This document shows, piece after piece, positions 47,431 through 60,600 of a DNA stretch of 64,000 bases. Both the position numbers and the translations under genes were made by a program. Source of the stretch: Crotophaga sulcirostris (lineage: Eukaryota; Chordata; Aves; Cuculiformes; Crotophagidae); contig VYZB01000035.1 of assembly GCA_013397455.1 (NCBI GenBank), positions 3,652,805-3,716,804 on the forward strand, written 5' to 3'. Each line of letters begins with the position of its first letter. Within the stretch, counting starts at the first letter, position 1. The notes beneath the pieces are model-generated. The model did no database searches. It worked only from the letters and a program-made list of their open reading frames with translations, and was not told the origin of the DNA.

Positions 47431-49499
47431 ATTTTAAAAAATTGTCAGTTCATAAGAAAACACTCAATACTAGGAACATATGGTTGCATTACCAGTAAAG
47501 ATATAGCCTGGAAATTAATCAGTTCCCCAAGACATTTGTACAGGATCTTTTCCTTTTTGAAAGAGAGTAGCTTCCGCATTTTGCATGGAGATGGAGATGA
47601 ACAGCTGCCCTAAACAGAATTCATGTGCCACAAAAGCTACAAACTACAGCACAGTAATTCCAAGAATCTAAAAAAAAAGTTATTTCATTCAAATAACATT
47701 GACCTGGAACATTTCAGCCACTTATGTTTCAAGACTCAACTGGTTACCCTGGTTTGCATTTCAAAAGCAAAGAGTACTTATTTGTCATTAAAGTTATTGA
47801 ATATACAGAAGTTCTGATGTGTTGTGGAGAGTAGGAAGGAAATATCTTGCAGTTCAAAGACAGTGGAAATGTATGTGACATTGTAAGAAGTCTACTTGGG
47901 ATATGTTGCTTAGTATAGAAAAGCAGGAGAAAAGAAGAGTTGACTGAATACATAAAATAGATTTTTTTTTACTCAGAAATACTGAGAAAATCAGAGGTTA
48001 AAATAAAGAAACCATAAAAATAACAACAAGTAGACAATAACACATAGTAAAAACAGCATATGGCAAATATTTAATTAGAAAACATACTCTTCCTTTGATA
48101 ACCACTCTGTTTTGTCCTGAGAACTAAGAAAAAATGCTGGTTTTGAAAGTTTCAAGCTTCTATTTCCTAGAGGATGTGGGTATAACTTCAAAAAAAAATG
48201 ACCAGCCCATTTGTTTCTATGCGTTTTTAGCCAGTTTTGAGACGCCTAAGTATGAAGCTGGGGTGGAACAAGTATAAATCAATCTACTGACTGTAAAAGC
48301 AGATGTTGCTGAGTCCCAACTCTCATAGCCATTTTATGGGTGAGAATTAAATATGCAGAATCTGCAAAATGTGATTTTTCATAGACTGCTATTGAAGCTG
48401 AAAAACTCGTGCACTCCTGCAGCCACTGAAAATCTGAACTCAGGATGATCTGGTTGTTTTATTCTCTTATGCTTGAGGTTGGTTTTGAGTTTTAGAGTAT
48501 TAGCATTGAACCTGTAAACAAATATAGAAGTTCGGCACTACCTATAGCTAGTCTGATCTCTGTAGTAAGGCAGAGTAATAACGGAAGGGAGCAGACAAGA
48601 GAAACACAGCCTACCCTGCTCCAGAAAATCCTACAGCCAGAGAAAGCAAAAGCTTAACCTCTATTTTTTTATTTATTTTTTTTTTTTTAGCAAGTGTTGC
48701 TGTTTCCCTAGCACCACGCCCTGGCTCTGCAAGGCTGTCACCATACTAAACAAACATTTTCTCTTTTCTTAATATTTATTATAGAGACTGCTGGCTTTTT
48801 GTCAGTACCTCCCTGAAGGCTACCTTGACAGTTGACATTTAAATGGCACAGAATACTGTTGACATCTACCTTGCACACTCTTTCTTAAGAAAAATAGTAT
48901 TAAAGGATATAGAAAATGTTGCTTTTTTAAATTATGTCCCCCACTGATCCTGCAATGTTTGTACATAGGATGATGGGATTTTTCATATGCAAAGTGTGTG
49001 ATTGTGTTTAGAAGTACAGATATTTTCTGCCATAACTGTGCTGTTCCTGTGCAGGGCGGGGAGTTCCTGCCCCTGGGTGAAGAGCTGTCAGTAAGGAGGC
49101 AGGCAAATCTGTCATGCCTCTGGACCTGATGTCTTGTCAAAAGTGGAAGTTCAGTAGTGTCCTCTTAATTCATCAGCATTTCCCTGGGGAGGGGGAAGCG
49201 AACCAAAGAACAGGAGTGTCCTCAGAGGACAAAAATTGGTGGGTGGAATGTGATTTGGTATCAGCCAGGGTCAGGGCTTAGGACAGCTTTGAGTTTGAGG
49301 TCAACCAGACATGAAGCTGGAGGAGTCTTTTACCAAGGACCCAAATTACTCATCAGTGTATATTAAGGAGACCTGGCAACTGATGTGGCACATAAACTAA
49401 ACTGCCCACTGTCCTGCTTTGCCTGTAATGGTTGGAAGATGGAAGGAAAGCAAGTACTTCCTAAGACTGGCTGCAAGGAAGGAAAGATCTCCAAGTCTT
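47431..49499. other. Intergenic DNA downstream of ENPP3
   Basis: AT-rich, with homopolymer runs (T run near 48680). A slightly GC-richer part at 49030-49400 has no recognisable family. No coding evidence. Confidence 0.45.
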
Positions 49500-49833
49500 A
49501 CTCCATGTGAGAGAGACTTGATGTCCACCAGGACTGCCAGGTTCTTTTCTGCCAAACTGCTTACCAGTTGGGTGGCCCCCAGCATGTGCTGGTCCATGTG
49601 GTTGGTCCTACCCAGCTGCAGGAATTTTCACTTCCCCTTGTTGAACTTCATGAGGTTCCTGTCAGCCCATTTCTCCAGCCTGTAGAGGTCCCTCTGAATA
49701 GCAGCATGACTCTCTGGTGTGCCACTCTTCCCAGCTTTGTGCCATCAGCAAACTTGCTGAGGGTACACTCTGTCTTATCATCCAGCTCATTAATAAAGGT
49801 GTTGAACACTATTGGATCCAGTATTGACTGCTA
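49500..49833 (-). mobile_element. CR1 LINE internal fragment
   Basis: GATGTCCACCAGGACTGCC, CAGGTTCTTTTCTGCC, AACTTCATGAGGTTCCTGTC and TTAATAAAGGTGTTGAACAC are reverse CR1 ORF2 sequence lying upstream of the usual 3' end. The 3' tail is missing, so the copy is broken on both sides. Confidence 0.85.
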
Positions 49834-51845
49834 GTGACGATTCAGCAATGGGAATGCCTCAAAGGCAGGAAGGTTAATCATCGTGCTTTTTCAGGAATAT
49901 TTCTTTGAAGCTAGAGTTTTTATTTACTTTTTTGAAACTTGTCAGAATACAAGCCTATTAGTCGATAAAAAATTTTCCCAAATGCTTGCATTTCAGATAT
50001 GGCAGACGTCTTTTTGTTTGAGCAGCTGAACACTCATCAGCTGTATTAGCTGTAATATAGAACACTCAATTTGATCGGCCAAAAAAACTTTTCATAACTA
50101 CGGGAACTAAAAATCTTTCTGTCCTTCTTTTATTATCATATGCAGGACATGCCACAGAAATCTCTCTGAGCTCTCCACAGGAAGAAAGAAAACGTATGGG
50201 GATTGACTGAGAAAAAGCATTTTGGAAAGAAATGCTCCTTCTGCTTTGCAAGCTAGCCAATGAATGTAATTTCCATCTATTCAGCTGTTCTACTTTGGAT
50301 TTTTTTTCCCATTACTATTTGTTTTCAAGAGAAAAGCTGATAGGTTTGTGTCTAACTACCAAAACTACAGCTGCAAATATAATTTCTATCATTCTAGAAC
50401 ATTTGAAGGATATGCCCATCAGCCAAGAATGCATAATTTTTTCAGAAATGATAGTTGGATTTAATTTCTCCTCCATTTAATTTAATCCTCCATTTTAGGC
50501 AAAAGCATGCCTTTTCTGTATCTGAGAACATACTTTCATGTAGCAGCAGATTCCAAAGAGATTGGTTTGCAGTCCTCCTTTCCACTCTTCCCTAAGGGGC
50601 ATTGTCCACATCTTTTCATCTCACCAGTTTAAATTCTTCTAAATTCTTTGTTCAGGTTACAGATGCTGGATATCTCCATAGCACTGTTAAGCATTTCAGA
50701 TCAGTCTTCAGTTACAAGGAGGAAGAAGGGCAGGTAAAAAGCACTATCTGAATGCAGAAAACCCAAAATATTCAAGGTTTTGTTCCTTGGCATTTTTAAA
50801 AGCATAACTGCAGACCCATGGGGAAGGTGAGTTCAAACTGTTGCTTACTCTAATTCTTTCCACAGAATGAGAAACCTTGCCTCATTTCCTTTCCTCAATT
50901 ATGACTTAGATCACATTTTATGTGGTACACGTTTGAATCTTATGAGTATTACATAGTTTTGGAAACAGTTTAGCTGCAAGGGCTTAGGAAATGCACACCT
51001 TATTATCTCCTATTTGTTTTAGTAAATTTTTATTTATGAACATTGCCAACAACTTTCAGGGTCTTTTTAGTGTATCAAACATGCTTCTAGTGGTTCGACA
51101 GCAGATAATTCTGTATAATCCTGGTTCCTAAAGGCACAGTCAGACAGAGTGACAGCAAACAGAATGCTGTCTGGTGGGAAAGCAGAGGAATGAGAAAAGA
51201 GAAGGAGATGGCTATGAGGCATGTTTCAAAAAAGACTGGTAACATTTACCGAGGAGACTGTGGGCTGTGGAGGGTACAATGACTGGCCAGTGACCCCTCT
51301 TTGTAGCTGACCCGCAACATCGGGTATAAGAAGCAACCACATCAATTTCCATTTTTTTGTGCAGTGTGTCACTGGCTGTATCTGCTGCCAGCATCTTCCT
51401 CTTCTTATGGTTACTGCTTAGCATTTCTTTTATTCCAATGTGTGGTTTTTTTCTCGTCCCATCTCCAACCATATTTCTCCCCAGCACCTATGACTTAATG
51501 TGGCCTTTGGCTTCTCCAACTCTTGCCACTTGCAATGAAAGGAGTCCCCATTCCTTTCTCGAACTTGACCCTTGGAATTTGGCCCAACTTTTCATGTGCC
51601 AACCATACTTCCTAAACAATTAGTTTGGAATAAATCCGATATGTGAATTTGCTCCCTGCTTGGTCTTTGGGACTGTGATCACTGCCACTTGTGCTTTCTC
51701 AGACTAGAAATCATGCTGCTTCTGCAACTCAGGACTTCCAGAAAGCTTAGTGTAAAAGTGATTAATTTGGTCATTAAAAATACATGGCTTCTGCTAAAGG
51801 AACAGGGTGAGCTATGAGAAGTCCAGAAATAAGCATTTTCAATAA
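49834..51845. other. Anonymous intergenic DNA
   Basis: No gene recognised. The stretch 51212-51640 has open frames on both strands and a more balanced base composition, but no family resemblance that I can name. Confidence 0.4.
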
Positions 51846-52955
51846 CACAGACTCACAGAATGGTTGAGGTTGGAAAGGACCTCTAGAGGTCATCTGGTTC
51901 AACCCCCTGCTCAAGCAGGGCCACCTAAGTCAGTTGCCCAGGACCATGGCTTTTGTATCACTCCAAGGATGGAGGCTCCACAACTGGGCAACCTATTCCA
52001 GTGCTCAGTCACACTCACAGTGAAAAAATGTTTCCTAATGCTCACAGGGAACCACCTGTTTTTCATTTTGTGCCCATTGTCTCTTGTCCTGTCACTGGGC
52101 ACCACTAAGAAGAGCCTGGCTCCCTCGTCTTTGCACCATCCCTTCAGGTATTTACATACATTGGTAAGATCAGTCCTGAGCTTTCTTTTCTCTGAGCTGA
52201 ACAGTTCCAGCTCTCTCAGCCTTTCCTCACATGAAAGACGCTCCAGTCCCTTAACCATGCTTGTGGCCCTTTGCTGTAGTCTCTCCAGTGTGTCCATTTC
52301 CCTCTTGTACTGAGCAGCGATTGCACACAGTACTTCAGGTGTGGCGTCAGCTGTACTGAGTGGAGAGGAAGGATCATCTCCTTCAACCTGCCAGCAACAC
52401 TCCTCCAAATGCAACCTAGGAGGCTGTTGATGGTCTTTGCCACAAAGGCTCATTGTTGGTTCATGTTCAACTTCATGTCCACCAGGACCCCAGGTTCTTT
52501 TCTGCAAAGCTGATTTCCAGTTGGTTGACCACTAGTATGTACTGGTGCAGGGGATTAGCCTTCCTCAGGTGCAGGATTTGGTGTTTGCTTCTGTTAACTT
52601 CATGAGGTTGCCATGAGCGTATTTCTCTAGCTTGTCTGGGTCTCTCTGGATGGAAGGAAAACCATCCCATGTATCAGGCACTCCTCCCAGTTTTGTGTCA
52701 TCAGCAAAACTCATAAGGGCACACTCTGCACCATCATCCAGGTCATTAATGAAGGTGTTGAACAGGACTGGACCCAGGCTGTACCCCTGGGGTACACTGC
52801 TAGCTAATGGCCTCCCAACTAGACTTCATGTCAGTGATCGCCACCCTCTGGGCCCAGATGTTCAACTAGTTTTCAACCCACCTCTGCTCATCCAGCCCAT
52901 ACTTCATCAGCTTCTGTATGAGGATGTTATGGGAGACAGTATCAAAGGCCTAACT
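51846..52955 (-). mobile_element. CR1 LINE, 1.1 kb copy
   Basis: A reverse CR1 beginning ACTCACAGAATGGTTGAGG and running through TTCCAGCTCTCTCAGCC, AGGTTCTTTTCTGCAAAGC, TTTTGTGTCATCAGCAAAAC and GGTACACTGCTAGC to the ATCAAAGGCCTAACTGT block. It covers the ORF2 C-terminal half and the 3' end, with stops and frame shifts. Its 3' sequence shows a subfamily different from the copies at 42088 and 57296. Confidence 0.9.
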
Positions 52956-55900
52956 GTAAAACTGTGTGGGTTACAGAAGTATATACAGTTTTTCTTTTAA
53001 TATCTTCCTCACATGCAAAATGTTTAAGAGAAATAATCCTGCAGAAATGTTGTCAGTTGTACTACCAAATGTTCTAGTTATTGAAAGCTACCACATGTTA
53101 AAAGATGTGCATGAAAGCAATGTGAAAGCTCTCTAGAAACAGAAACAAAAATAGAATAAAAGATTTTTGTATCTCACAAAAAGACAAGCAGTGTATATTT
53201 CAGTGTAGCAGGCAGAAATTGATACCTCCTGTTAGTGCAGTTAAGGAAAGGTCTCTCTTTTTCAGTCATGAAAAGCCTAATACAACCATGGACAGATTGT
53301 TGTAACATTGCTTGCCAAATTTGCTGAGTGATGGCTGTAAAAAACTGATGAAACACAATTGACGAAGGACATGACATCAAAAGGGAAGTTGTCTAACTGA
53401 TTTCTGGAATATCTAGGGATCTTTACGAAACCCGGTGTAAGAAAGATTATACTTCTTCATAGGAACTGATTTTCTATTATATTTTCTGTGATACGTTTCT
53501 ATACTTTGATTAATACAAAATAACTGCAGAGAAAAATAGCACTGACAGGCTTTGTATGTTCTGGCTAAAGTTTCTGCTTTATGAATCACTGAATCCAGGG
53601 TCTACTTTCTGTCCAACGAAGCTGCACAGCATTCTGGACAGCCATAGCATGGGATAATGATATGGGGTGTGACGCACCAGTGTGTTGTTTATACTCAGGG
53701 ATTTTCCTGTGTGACATCTTGGATTGTTTACTGAGGTTTGAGGTTAAACTGGAGAAAACTATGATTTCTTCCTGGTCTCTGATAATCCATCTGCTTTTTA
53801 ACTGCTTGGTGTCATCTGCAAACTGCTGTCAACTTCTATGTATCACTTTGAATACAAATGAGGTGTTCCATGTGTATTGGTGTTCATATAGCCACGTGGG
53901 CTTGGCTGGACTGAGTGATAGCGGCAGTGATGCTCTAGTAGCCAAGTAGAGGAGAGGAAACAAAGAATTGGGTAATTTCTTCTTCAGATATTAATTCAGA
54001 GTGGTTCCACATACAGCTACGTACAGGATTGGCCAGGTCAGACTAGATAGCATAAGGACTGTGTTGTAGACCTGGAATAATTACCAGTGGCAGTGAACTT
54101 CCAAGAAAGTGGTCTTAGTCATCCTGAAGCCTGTACAGAGTTCATCCAGAGCTGCAGCAGTCTCTTAACCTAACCAAAAGCTTGCTTCAAAGTGAGAAAG
54201 TGTGTGACAGTCACTGCTGACACCTGATGTAATGCTGGCTAATGTACATTGATGATACATTTTTGTTGCTGTTTAGTATGCAAAGGGGGTTTCAAACTGT
54301 AAGGGAATATTGTGATGTCATTTACTGAAGAGTTGCTTTCAATTTGAAGGAGTAAAGGAAGGGTCCTGCAATGATATGGGAAATTAAGTCCCTATATTCT
54401 TACCTACCTTAATCTCTTCCCAAACAATGAGATTTTAATAGCTTGACTTGTTTAGCAGAGCAAACCCAGAACCTGAGAGGAGGTAAACCACTCTTTCTAT
54501 CTGTATCGCTAGCAGTGATAGTAATGATGAACACTAAAGAAAGAAAAAATAATCTATCTGTGATATAGAACAATGTTGGCACCAAATAGTTAAAATTATA
54601 TATAAATTTGCTAGCAACAGATTCCAGCTGGAAATTGGAACACAGACTCTCACCAGTAAGCTTCTGGAACAGCTACTCAATGAAAATTGCAATGAAAATT
54701 GCAAGGGATAAACAAAAATACTTTTAAGAATGAGCTTGGTCAACCCATGAATCAGCCTGAATTACATAGTAACCCATGATAACAGGGAACTGCCGCAATG
54801 ACTCAATTGGATCTGTATTCTTTGCCTCAATGAATAATGATTAAATGAAAAAATAAAAAAAGAAATTTTTATTGTAGAAAGGAAATAGAAGATCTATTTG
54901 ATCGAGACAGTGCTCAAAGATATTTAACAGAGATTTATATAGAAAGTCTTCATAGGTGGGAACTTGAGTACCTTACCTGGGTTTACTGTAATTTAAATAA
55001 AAAAAGTATCTGCATTGCTGGAATTTGTATGACCACTGCTCACACTGCCATTTCTGCAGTCCTAGCTCCTACCCTGCTTCAACTGTTTGTGAATCATCTT
55101 CTTAAGCATCTGGCTTGGAAAACTGCTCCCTACTTTCTTTACTTCCAGCTATATTTGTGAGGTTGGGAAGTATGTGTTCGAATGATGGAAGGACAAGGAA
55201 GTGGGAAGATAGAAGGGTTCTTTATTCCAAGGGTGGAGTTGTAATTCAGCTCATCAATTCCTCCTTTCTGTATTTCCTTTATTGACTGTTTTGCACAGCA
55301 TCTGTAAGAGACTGTGAGAGAGAGCCTCTTAGATTTGTGGCAACAGGAGGTGTCATGCTGAGCTAAAAAATATCTGTAGAAAGTGCCTCTGACTAGTTAG
55401 GGAAAAAAGGGCACAGACAGAGTTGGTCAGAAAAAGTGTAATAAAACTTAGTTGGGTTGCGGGGTTTTTTTGTTTTTGTTGGCAGTTAGTCACCTCACTA
55501 AAATGAAATAATTTTTGTAGAGTCTAAATTTGCCTCCAGTGGTGCCCGAGCAGAACCTTGTCAGCCAGATACTTTTCAGAACAAGGTTAGATGCCAAAAT
55601 ACCATCTCCATGACTTTTTTTTCAGGATTCTTCTGAGCTGACAAACAACCTGAACTCATTGACTCCTGGCTGACAGTCATATTGCTCCATGGCCGGCTGA
55701 GTTGACAAAATCCATAGTTGGAGTAGGTTGCAGGCATAAGCTTGACGCTGGATTTTGTACAACTTGGCTGAGTGTCTCAACAACCCACCTGCTACTTATT
55801 TTGTTGCCTTTCTGTCTGACTGCTCTCCCCATCTGAAAGATGGCTCTGACCTGGTGCAGAATGTGAGGGTTTCTGAAGTCCCAAAAATTCCCCAAGGGCA

Positions 55901-57295
55901 GGATACTTTTTCCAGCACAGCATTTCTGCTATGACTCTCCTCTTCAGCACATCCAAAACTCACGCTCTTGTCCTTGCCGTCTTTGCCAAAATCCTATTCC
56001 AGCTCCTCATAAGAAAAAGATATGTGAATTTTGGTTGGAACATACACAGAGACTGGGGCGAGACAGCCTGTCTAAAAAGAGCCCAGACACATGACAGAAA
56101 ATATGGTAGTTACTGGATCTGCTCAGAAGCCTTCATTTCAGAAAAGCTGCCTTGCAGGTCATTCCCATTTATACCCACTGAGAGCAGACAATCAGAAGAT
56201 GGAGAAGAAATGCAGGAGGACAAACCCTATTAAGTTACCTAGATGTGAGAGCTGATTGACCGAGTGACTATTACATGACTATCATAATAGCTGGGTCCCT
56301 GCCTCTTTATTGTTTTTTATACAGGATGCAGCTGTTGATTACTATTCATCAGTATAATTATTTCATTAGTTGCAGACTACTCAGCTGTTATCCTAGGATG
56401 CTGGACAGTTCTTGTTTTATCATTTTCAGACTTTCAGAGTAGCTGGAAAAAGTAAATTTATATTCCAATAATATAGGGGACACACTATGTATAATATAAA
56501 CACGAATGGCTGAGAAATAACCTCAGAAAGAAGATCAGAGGGAAATTGTTTGATATGCTTGAGCCGGTGCATGAACTAAAACTGGTATGCTGGAGGTTTG
56601 AATTTTTATACCATAAAGGGGAAGAATGAGCAGATTTACTATCTTGTAGCTTTTTTTAAAAGGTTATTCCAAATACTTTTCTTGTTAGCCTCGCAAGGAT
56701 TCAGTATTTACATAGTTCATAGGGTACAATTAATGCTTACTTATCTCTGCTCTTCACATAAAACTTCTAAAAAGATAGATGCCTGGCATGTACTTTGAGA
56801 CTTCAAGCTCACACACAGAAAGGAGTATAGTAATATTTTCCTTGCATCCTCAAAACCCATTCCATTAATATCTATCTTCCAACAATAAGGGGAGAAGCTA
56901 AACAGTAATTATATTTGGTAACAGATAGGATTTTGTTTGTTAAAAAAGTACAGACTGTTTAGAGTACAAGGGTAGTGGCACTGTTAGGATTGGCCATTGA
57001 TATTTTGGATTCATCCCACATTACCTGGTTCCAACTGACTAGTTAATTCTTGGGACTGGCGGTCGTAGTGAGAGACCAGGTCACGGTGGAAGCTCCAGGT
57101 GCTGATCTTGTGCCACTAGGCCTCCTTATGAAGTCAGTCTTCCTGATTGATCTCAGAGTTGTTGAGTTGGATTTCCTCATGTTAGAGAGATACGAGTCAT
57201 GGAAAGGGACAGGCTTGAGGCTCACATAGTGTAAATTGTGCTATTAAAGAACACTTGTGACAAAAGCCAGTAGAAATGTCTCTGTGAGGCACCAG
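52956..57295. other. Anonymous intergenic DNA
   Basis: AT-rich, no gene seen. A weak CR1-like phrase (CTTGGTGTCATCTGCAAACT, near 53805) may be a very old fragment. Confidence 0.4.
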
Positions 57296-57677
57296 GCTAG
57301 TTCAGCCTGGAGAAGAGAAGGTTCTGGGGAGACGTTATAGTGTCCTTCCAGTACCTGAAAGGGACCTACAAAAAAGCTGGGGAGGGACTTTTTACAAGGG
57401 CTTGTAGTGATAGGACAAAGGGGAACAGCTTTAAACTGGGAGGGGAGAGATTTAGATCAGACATTAGGAAGAAAGTCTTCACAATGAGGGTAGTGAGGCC
57501 CTGGCACAGGTTGCCCAGGGAAGCTGTGGATATCTCCTCTCTGGAAGTGTTCAAGGCCAGGTTGGATGGAGTCTTGATCAGCCTGGTCTGATGGGAGGTG
57601 TCCCTGCAGAGCGTTGGAACTAGATGATCTTTGAGATCCCTTCCAACCCAAACCATTCTCTGATTCTATGATTCTAA
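57296..57677 (+). mobile_element. CR1 LINE 3' fragment
   Basis: Sense CR1 from TAGTTCAGCCTGGAGAAGAG through AGGCCCTGGCACAGGTTGCC and TTCAAGGCCAGGTTGGATGG to the tail CCAACCCAAACCATTCTCTG and GATTCTATGATTCTA. Relatively well preserved. Confidence 0.92.
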
Positions 57678-60600
57678 GAGGTCAAGCCTGTGGTGAGTTA
57701 ACACCCCGAAAGTGTTACAGGAAGATGCCTTCCAAAGACAAGCAATTCTTCAGAAGATTAAACAGCTAGTATGAGATAAACTGATTTACTCATAACTTGT
57801 AAACAATGTGGCCAAGATATCTTGTATGTACAGCTCTTGGAACTTCCCATGAAAAAGGAACCCCAGAGAGAAATAAATATACACTACAAATACATCATGT
57901 TTCTTTCTAGGGTGAGGGTAAATTGCATTTTAGATACCACTAAAATCTGGGTTGAGTAAATTCAATCTCCCTTAAAATACACAGTAGGGTTTGGTTGAAC
58001 TTAGTAGTTTTTAAATGGTGACAGTCTAAAGAAACTTCCCTGCAAGTTCTAATGATAGAAGTGGAGGGTTTATTTCTTCATATCTTCTTTCAAAACGACA
58101 AATTAATAGAAAAAATAATAGGAAAAAATGAGCTTTTAAGCTTTTCTCTGGAGGAGTTATTTGTCAGGTAATTTTCAAACACTTGCCTTCTGAGAGAAGC
58201 GCATCTTGGCATTCCCTGCAGTCTGAGTTAGCTGTTCTTCCCAACATCTAGCTCTGACGAATCTCTGGACAGCCTTTAGTTGATGCCTGGGTCAGGCCAA
58301 GGCCATAGCAGGGGTTCAGCAGTAGGAAACCAGCTAGAGACTTCATGCTGGTTCTCAAAAAAAGAGTTAAGTGCAATGCCCTGCCCTAGACCACCTACTG
58401 CACCCTTGAGATGTCATCCTGAAGGATTTTCTTTTTTTAACAATTATTTAAACATACATTTTTTCCCTTTCCTGGCAGGCTTCTCACCTGGGCCATGTCC
58501 CAAAATGGTTTTATTTTATCACTCTGAAGTGGCTTTACCAGAAGCAGTGTTGTGCATCCTCTTCTACTTTTATAAATGTTTCTAAAGATCTGTTTTCATA
58601 AATGCAGGTGAGTAGGAGACTGTGCCAGCAAGAAACTTGGGTGTAGGCTGATGTGGCAGTACAAGGACAGGCATTTATTCGTGATAGTGACAAGATGTAA
58701 GACTCTAATGTTAGATAGTTGTTTCTATTGGTGAAGAGTTATAATCTCCCTGAGAAAACGTGATTCTAGAAATCTTACTCAGAAATTATTAGAGAGCCCT
58801 ATAATTCATAGTTGATTAAAATTTATATACACACGTTAAGTTCTTCAGAAGTGTTTATGCTTTCAAAAGTGTTTGTTCACAAACCTGTCAGGATTGCGAA
58901 AACAAGATGTCTAGTGAAGGCTGTGATGGGCAAGACTCCATAAACACGGAGTATTTCTTGTTGTCATTACTGTGAAGCACAGAAATGCCACATCTATTCA
59001 AATTACTTGAAGGTTTTATGGATGCCCTTTTACAGAGGGGAAATCTGATCCAAAATGTAAAATGTTTTCATTAGGTGTTATGTTCTATTGAATATGATCT
59101 TAATTCACAATGCTTCTATATGTAGCATTGAAATTCAGAAGAATGAAAACCAGCATCTGCTGCATTAACCCAAAGATACAGCTTCCTATCTGGTTCCTCT
59201 CCCTCCCTTCTGGGGGTCTTTGAGTTTTATCTCTTGAGTCTTCCAGTCGGTCTTAACATTATATTTGCCAAGTATAACATTAATGTTAATAATGTTAATA
59301 ATATTTTAACTCCTGCCTTATGCCTTCATTCATTTTTTTTTTCTGAAAGGAACAACAAATGGTAGTTCTCTCATTATCCCTGCACATAGCATTTTAATTT
59401 TGTCGGCATTTTATTGTGTAATGTCATATTTCACAATACCAGATGTTTCCTTAAAAGTGCAACAAGATCCTGCATCATTTGTGGTCTGTTAAAACACTGG
59501 AAGAAACAACTTCCATTGTGAAAATCACCAACATTTTTTTTCATTACAATTTAGTGCAGCCAGTCTTAAAGAGTAATTCTGTGTGCTTTTCAAAAGTAGA
59601 GATATTTTCCAGAATCTTGTTTTGATGACATTTTAGTGTGTTCATATGAAATAGATGTTGTTCCTGCAGTGAAATACAAACTTGGCATTCCATGCACTTG
59701 CTTTCATTAAAAAGGTAGTTAATGCCAATGCTTGAAACTGTTGAAAAAGGGACATGCAGCATTTTAATGGTACTACTATTATATAGGGCATAGGACCCTC
59801 TCAAATTACATTGACCTACATATTTTACATGGTGACAATACATAATAAAATTTAAAGATGTATTTCTTCATGCACCAAGAATTAAACTGCAAAACTTCCT
59901 GCTGCAGAATGGGGTTGATACTAAAACTGTGCATGTGTTCAGAAAGTGGTTAGACATGATGAAAAATTATCTCGAGTAGTATTTAGCAGAAGACCTTCCC
60001 TCTGGCTCGAAAATCTTCTCAGCTGGAAAACTCTGATCACTATTTAACTTGACTTAATACAGAAATTGTTGTGTTCTTAGACATGAAATAAAAGTGGATT
60101 TCAAAACTGTTTATATGATTCAGGAATATAAATCTGTCTAGAGATGCAGGATGTGTATTCCTAAATTCCTTAGGCATTTTTTCAAATATCTGTCCCCAGA
60201 TGACCATCTATTTTGAAACCCTTTTTTCCCCCATCCCTGTTTGTAGTGAATCTTGTTTACTTTGAGCTGACAAAAATCAATGAGATGTAAGGGGATTTTC
60301 TCAATGTGATTTAGGGTGATGAGGCTGGGCCTTAGGAATACATCTAACAGATTCGGCAGAGAGTTTAGTCGATGTAAGCTGGCTGCACCCTTTCTATATG
60401 CCTTCTAGATCACCACTTCGCTACAGATGTCTTATAAGAAATGAGCTTTAAGGCAGAAATTGAAAGAAGAGGTGGTTGTAGCCTGTCTGTATCATGCAGA
60501 GTCCAACATGGATGAGAGCACAACTATGCCTTCTGTTTTTGTCTAGTTTAAATCGTAACACAACATTTAACTTGTAAAAGAATGCTTTGTCTTCTTTAAA

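Noticed and set aside
51911..52507. 198-codon minus-strand ORF as a gene
   Set aside because: It is CR1 ORF2 C-terminal sequence within the 1.1 kb CR1 copy.
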